Origin: Streptosporangium sp. NBC_01495
Lineage (GTDB): Bacteria > Actinomycetota > Actinomycetes > Streptosporangiales > Streptosporangiaceae
Assembly (NCBI RefSeq): GCF_036250735.1
Contig: NZ_CP109430.1
Coordinates: 744,001-808,000 of the forward strand
DNA length: 64,000 bases
Direction: 5' to 3'
Below, piece after piece: positions 59,887 through 64,000 of this stretch (positions are counted from its first letter, which is position 1; each line of letters opens with the position of its first letter). The notes beneath the pieces were generated by a model. It searched no databases, had not been told where the DNA came from, and saw nothing but the letters and a program-made list of their open reading frames with translations. Both the position numbers and the translations under genes were made by a program.

Positions 59887-62800
59887 GTGGCCTCGGGCCC
59901 CCACGACCCGCGCTCGCAAGAGTGGCCGGCGGATGACGACGGCGTGCACGACGACGCCATACACGAAGGCAGGTCCCAGGAGCCCCAGACGTCCCCGCCG
60001 ACGATCCAGCACTCCCCGCCGGGTCCCTCCGACGACGGGGCGCGAGGGCTCCCCATGGCCTCCCCGTGGATGCTCCCGCCGTTCGCGGCGCCGACCCCCG
60101 ACGACAGCGAGCCGCCACAGGCCCGTCCCGAGGGCCTCGGAAGTGAGCGCCGCCGCCCGTACACCCGCCCCTACGCCCCCGCGCCCCAGCCTCCCGCGCC
60201 CCAGTCCTCCGGGCCGCCGCTCCCGCCGGAGCCCCCCGCCGACCCTCCGGCCACGGAGGAGAGGCCCGCAGGGCAGGGACGCCACGCCACGCCCGAGCAG
60301 GGCCGGCCGCGCCTGGTGGACCGCCCGGACCTCCTCGTCGCCTCCGGGCCGGCTCCCGAGCGCAGAGGCAGGAGAAGGGCTGACCGGCCCGATCTCCTCG
60401 TCGCCTCGGGTCCGCCCCGCGAGCCGGGGCGGAGCGGCCGGACAGAGCCCCCGCCGCCCCAGCAGCCCCAGTCGCCCCAGCCCGAGGATCGGATCAGGGT
60501 CGAGCCGAGCATCGCGGCGACGCCGGAACCGGCACCGGAACCGCCGCCGGACCGCGGACCCGAGCCCGGAGCGCCGTCCGGTCCTGACGCCGGATCGGTG
60601 CCCGGTCCCGAGCCCGACCGGCCCCCCGCCCCCGAGCGGCCCTCCATGCCGGTCGAGGACGACTTCGAGCCCGTACGACGGGTGGGGCGCCCGCCCGGCG
60701 GCAGGCCCGCCAGGCCCGACCTGCTCGTCGCGCAGGGCCCGCCCGGCAGGCGGGGGCCGAACGGCGGGCGGCACCACCGACAGGCCGCCGCGCCCTCCGC
60801 CGTGCGCCGCTCCAGCCCGACCAGGCGCAGGCGCGGCCGTGGGCTGGTGATCCCGTTCCTGATGGTCCTGGTCCTCACCGTCGCGGTCGGCGGCGGCCTG
60901 GTCCTGTGGGGCTGGGTGAGCAGCCCGTTCGCCACCGGCCTCCGGCTGGTCGGCGACGAGGTGACGTCGGGCGACGACAACTTCGTGCCGCAGGCCGGTG
61001 TCGGCGGCAACGGCTCCAACCAGGTGCTCAACGCGGTGGCGTCGGTGGGTTCCGTCATGGTCGCGGTCGGCAGTGACACCACCAGCCCGGTTCCCAGGCC
61101 GCTGTTCCTGGTCTCTCCCGACGGTGGTACGACCTGGCAGCTGGGCAAGGTGACCGGCCCCGCGGGGTATGAGACGGGGCCGACCACGGTGGGCCGGGTG
61201 GCGGGCGGTGACGGTCTCTGGCTGGCCGCGGGCAACGACCCCCTCGGTTCCGGGCACGGCCTGTGGACCAGTTCCGACGGCTACGGCTGGAGCGCGGTCG
61301 ACCCCGGCGAGCTGGGCGCCTTCGCGCGCGGGGACAAGATCATGGATCTGGCCAGGACCGACTCGGGCTTCGTCGCGGTCGGCGCCGCGGTGCTGGACGA
61401 CGGCACCACCGGCGCCGTCGCCTGGGTCTCACCCGACGGGCGTTCCTGGGACCGGGTGGGGACCCGGGAGATCGGCATGCCGGACAAGGTGCGCGGCATC
61501 AAGGCGGTCGTCGCCAAGGGCGACGTGGTCGTCGCGCTGGCCGATCCGGCCCAGGGGCAGTCCACCTCGGTCATCCTGCGTTCGGCCGACGGAGGCAGGA
61601 GCTGGCAGCGGACCGGCGCCTCGCTCAACGACGTCATCCCCGAGCCGGGGGCGCTGGCCGTGGCCGCCGGTGGGTTCGTGCTCGTACCGACCCAGCAGCG
61701 CAGCGACAAGGGCGAGGTCCGCGTCTACTGCTCGCCCGAGGGCGCCGACTGGAAGGCCTGCGGCGCCATCACCGGCCTGGGGCCTGAGGGCACGGGTGTC
61801 AAGCGTCTCGCCTCCTCCTCGGCGGGGGTGGCCGCGGTCGTCGAGTCCGGCTTCGAGCGCTACACCGTCCACACCAGCGCGGACGGCCGCGACTGGAACA
61901 AGACCACCGATCTCGGCGAGGTGCCGGGCTCGCTGCGGGCACTCGCGCTGTCCGACACCGGCACGCTCGTCGTCGGCGGCGACGAGCGCGCCGCGGACGT
62001 GGACAACCGGGTGGTCCTCATCACCGCGCCCAAGGGCGGCGAGCCGAAGCCGGTCTCCCTGAGCGGGATCCAGGGCCTCGCCAGAGCCGCCCGCGAGACG
62101 GCCGGGGTGGCCGCCGGGGACGGCAGGTTCGTCGCGGTGGGCGCCGTCTCCGGCGACGCCGGGATCTGGAGCAGCACCGCCGGAGAGAGCTGGAAGGCGG
62201 GCGGCCCGGCGCAGCTCTTCGGCGGTCCCAGGCGGCAGGCGCTCGCCGACGTCGCGCACGGCAGGCGGGGCTGGCTGGCCGCGGGCAGCACGATGACCGA
62301 CGCCTCCTCCACCGAGCCGCTGCTGCTCACCTCCTCCGACGGCCAGAGCTGGCGCAGGGTGCCGGTGCTGGGCCCCCTCGCCCCGGCGGGCGACCACGAC
62401 TTCCTCGCCCCGCACGCGGTGGCGGCGGGGCCGTCCGGCTACGTCATGGCGGGCGAGGACCGCGGCCCCGCCGCCACCGTGCCCGTCCTGTGGTTCTCCG
62501 CCGACCTCAAGCGCTACTCCAGGGCGGCCAAACTTCCCGCGGGCGGTACGGGCGTGCGGCTGCACGACGTCTCGGCGACCTCGTCCGGGTACGTGGCCGT
62601 CGGCGGCACCGGCACGGCCGAGCGCGAGACCGGTGTGGTCTGGGTGTCGGCCGACGGGGTCAACTGGACCGCGCGCAAGCCGGTCCTGCCCCCGGGGGCG
62701 ACGTCCGCGGGCCTGCGGCACGTGGTCCTGTACGGCGGCTACGTCGTCGCGGCGGGCACGGCCCAGACCGAGGACGGCAGGAAGGCCTTCGGCGCGGTGT

Positions 62801-63129
62801 CGGACGACAACGGGGCGAGCTGGGAGTTCTCCTGGTTCCCCGCGGACCGGGCGTCCGCCGTCCAGGATCTCGCCGCGACGCCGGAGGGTGTGGTGGCCGT
62901 CGGCTGGCACGGGGTGGCGGGGGCCGGTGACAGCGCGGCCTGGACCTCCGAGGACGGGCTGAACTGGCAGCGCCACACCCCCAGCCAGGACAGCCTGGAC
63001 GGTGACGGCGCCCAGTGGCTCGGCGCGGTGGCGGTCTCCGGCGGCCAGGTCGTGGCCCTGGGTCGCTCCACCACCTACAGCGCCGACCACCTCACCCTGT
63101 GGCGTTCCACGCTCACCTCGTCACGATGA
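59887..63129 (+). CDS. Large membrane-anchored Asp-box beta-propeller protein
   Basis: A 1080-residue protein. Residues 1-315 are cytoplasmic, disordered and Pro/Arg-rich, and hold three copies of RPDLLVASGP-type motifs. One membrane helix follows (about 319-342, IPFLMVLVLTVAVGGGLVLWGW). The outer 730 residues carry about eleven Asp-boxes (such as SPDGGTTW, SADGRDW, SSDGQSW, SADGVNW, SEDGLNW), typical of sialidase-type propellers and of surface binding proteins. No catalytic residues are apparent. GTG 59887 is chosen because AAGGAGG stands 8 bases upstream; a TTG at 59800 would add 29 residues. Confidence 0.85.
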   Translation: MASGPHDPRSQEWPADDDGVHDDAIHEGRSQEPQTSPPTIQHSPPGPSDDGARGLPMASPWMLPPFAAPTPDDSEPPQARPEGLGSERRRPYTRPYAPAPQPPAPQSSGPPLPPEPPADPPATEERPAGQGRHATPEQGRPRLVDRPDLLVASGPAPERRGRRRADRPDLLVASGPPREPGRSGRTEPPPPQQPQSPQPEDRIRVEPSIAATPEPAPEPPPDRGPEPGAPSGPDAGSVPGPEPDRPPAPERPSMPVEDDFEPVRRVGRPPGGRPARPDLLVAQGPPGRRGPNGGRHHRQAAAPSAVRRSSPTRRRRGRGLVIPFLMVLVLTVAVGGGLVLWGWVSSPFATGLRLVGDEVTSGDDNFVPQAGVGGNGSNQVLNAVASVGSVMVAVGSDTTSPVPRPLFLVSPDGGTTWQLGKVTGPAGYETGPTTVGRVAGGDGLWLAAGNDPLGSGHGLWTSSDGYGWSAVDPGELGAFARGDKIMDLARTDSGFVAVGAAVLDDGTTGAVAWVSPDGRSWDRVGTREIGMPDKVRGIKAVVAKGDVVVALADPAQGQSTSVILRSADGGRSWQRTGASLNDVIPEPGALAVAAGGFVLVPTQQRSDKGEVRVYCSPEGADWKACGAITGLGPEGTGVKRLASSSAGVAAVVESGFERYTVHTSADGRDWNKTTDLGEVPGSLRALALSDTGTLVVGGDERAADVDNRVVLITAPKGGEPKPVSLSGIQGLARAARETAGVAAGDGRFVAVGAVSGDAGIWSSTAGESWKAGGPAQLFGGPRRQALADVAHGRRGWLAAGSTMTDASSTEPLLLTSSDGQSWRRVPVLGPLAPAGDHDFLAPHAVAAGPSGYVMAGEDRGPAATVPVLWFSADLKRYSRAAKLPAGGTGVRLHDVSATSSGYVAVGGTGTAERETGVVWVSADGVNWTARKPVLPPGATSAGLRHVVLYGGYVVAAGTAQTEDGRKAFGAVSDDNGASWEFSWFPADRASAVQDLAATPEGVVAVGWHGVAGAGDSAAWTSEDGLNWQRHTPSQDSLDGDGAQWLGAVAVSGGQVVALGRSTTYSADHLTLWRSTLTSSR

Positions 63130-63166
63130 CGGGGAACCGCGGCGCTCCACGCCCGCCCTGTGCCGC

Positions 63167-63586
63167 TCACGGCGGTCCCACGGCGCTCACCCCGGGCGCG
63201 ATGACCGCCCACTCGACCAGCGCGTCCAGCAGGCCGGGGGTGAGGGGGAGTCGCGAAAGCTCCTCGCGGGTGAACCAGCGGGCGTCCGCGGCGTCGTCCC
63301 CGGCGGCGAGCGTGCCGCCGGAGACCTCGGCGAGATAGTCGCGGATCTCGTAGACGGCGCCGCCGGGACCGGGGCGGTCGACGGTCCCGGCCAGGCGCCC
63401 GGGGACGACCGTCAGCCCGGTCTCCTCGAGGACCTCCCTGACGACCGCCTCGGGGTCGGACTCCCCGGATTCGACCCGCCCCCCGGGGACGGACCACAGG
63501 CCCGCACCGGGCGGGCGGCCACGGCGGACCAGAAGCAACCGTCCCGAGCCGTCAAGGACGATCGCTCCGACACAATTTACGCGCAC
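63167..63586 (-). CDS. Nudix hydrolase
   Basis: A 139-residue protein. The Nudix box is complete: GGRVESGESDPEAVVREVLEETGL (GX5EX7REUXEEXGU). It is of the ADP-ribose or MutT type; the substrate is open. The GTG start is in a 74-base gap divergent from the last gene. Confidence 0.92.
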   Translation of the reverse strand: MRVNCVGAIVLDGSGRLLLVRRGRPPGAGLWSVPGGRVESGESDPEAVVREVLEETGLTVVPGRLAGTVDRPGPGGAVYEIRDYLAEVSGGTLAAGDDAADARWFTREELSRLPLTPGLLDALVEWAVIAPGVSAVGPP

Positions 63587-63660
63587 GTGAACAAGATTAC
63601 GTTGTGATAACGACCCAGCCTCTTGACGGATGGGCCGCGGAAGAAGCAGCGTGGGTAGGC

Positions 63661-64000
63661 GTGAAAGCCGCCCCTACGTGCCCACGGTGTTTCGGCCCGC
63701 TTCGTCCGCCGAGTGCTTGGTCAAGCTCCTGGAGATGCGGTCCGCACGGTGATGTCCTGCCGTTCCAGCCACCCAGACCTCCGTCCTCCGCCGCGGTGGA
63801 GGCCGTCATCCGAGATTCCCGCGTCCCCGTCTGGGTTCCCTGGCCGCTGCCCACGGGGTGGCTGGTCACGGGGTTCGCCGAGGCGGGCGACGAGCGCAGC
63901 GGCGTGCGGGCCACCGTGGTCGCGGTCTCCGGCCCCTCGCTGACCCAGGGCCCCGCCGACCTGCTGATCATCGCCGAGGAGCCCGGGGTAGGGCTCGGCG
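63661..64000 (+). CDS. DUF6758-like zinc-ribbon protein, partial at the right edge
   Basis: The visible 113 residues start KAAPTCPRCFGPLRPPSAWSSSWRCGPHG, with a CPRC and WRCxxHG pair that suits zinc binding. The segment VPVWVPWPLPTGWLVTGFAEAGDERSGVRATVVAVSGP followed by LLIIAEEPGVGLG resembles the actinobacterial DUF6758 family from memory. The GTG at 63661 gives the usual seven-residue lead before CPRC; an in-frame GTG at 63604 is less likely. The C terminus is outside the window. Confidence 0.75.
   Translation, partial: MKAAPTCPRCFGPLRPPSAWSSSWRCGPHGDVLPFQPPRPPSSAAVEAVIRDSRVPVWVPWPLPTGWLVTGFAEAGDERSGVRATVVAVSGPSLTQGPADLLIIAEEPGVGLG

Overview
The window is chromosomal DNA of a high-G+C actinomycete. 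A member of the Streptosporangiales (Streptosporangium or Nonomuraea type) is the best guess. The evidence is the strong G/C bias at third codon positions, frequent GTG starts, a mycothiol gene (mshB), a SigE-RseA-HtrA-TatB block, a GT87 mannosyltransferase of the PimE type, a 7Fe-8S ferredoxin, and small families known mainly from actinobacteria (DUF3117, DUF397, DUF6113-, DUF6529- and DUF6758-like). I see no rRNA or tRNA gene, insertion sequence, prophage or CRISPR array.

Layout. (1) 1-13474 is mixed: an ABC-F ATPase with no ordinary start codon facing a TetR regulator across a 25-bp palindrome, a secreted SGNH esterase, an S9 peptidase, mshB with a small membrane protein, a membrane protein with an HExxH motif, a NAPE-PLD-like metallo-hydrolase, a membrane-anchored penicillin-acylase-like hydrolase, and an aldose 1-epimerase. 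(2) 13832-28681 looks accessory. It holds a low-G+C AAA ATPase/TOPRIM-like pair that resembles two-gene phage-defence modules, a start-less DUF397 remnant, a 124-bp inverted-repeat element, a GT87 mannosyltransferase, a CysRS that may be a second copy, and then the most unusual part: a three-gene cassette at 20138-26627. In it, a RelE/ParE-like domain fused to a complete UvrD-type helicase lies between two large paralogous proteins, one with a sigma-region-4-like helix-turn-helix. A methyltransferase and an orphan solute-binding lipoprotein follow.

(3) 28834-54405 is largely a conserved actinobacterial backbone whose order closely resembles, from memory, the Mycobacterium tuberculosis interval from dapD to the MgtE-like gene (about Rv1201c-Rv1232c). 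It runs fdxA; the succinylase-pathway genes dapC, dapD and dapE for diaminopimelate and lysine; two LOG-family hydrolases in tandem; a short dihydropteroate-synthase-like remnant; a DivIVA-like membrane protein; tagA; enoyl-CoA hydratase; PaaX; DUF3117; pepA; an O-methyltransferase; sigE, its anti-sigma factor, an RseB-like protein, htrA and tatB (envelope stress and protein export); mrp; MarR; an S15 peptidase; DUF1003; and an MgtE-N/CBS protein. (4) 54545-64000 carries an EamA exporter, a PPOX-like protein, bioY, a CoA-ester lyase, a two-gene membrane/exported pair, a 1080-residue membrane-anchored Asp-box propeller protein with three copies of a short cytoplasmic motif, a Nudix hydrolase and the start of a DUF6758-like gene.

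Two base-level themes recur. Several intergenic gaps hold short degenerate tandem repeats of 15-46 bp, each with its own unit. Many genes end in long, nearly perfect GC-rich hairpins without a U-tract, as is usual for terminators in these bacteria.
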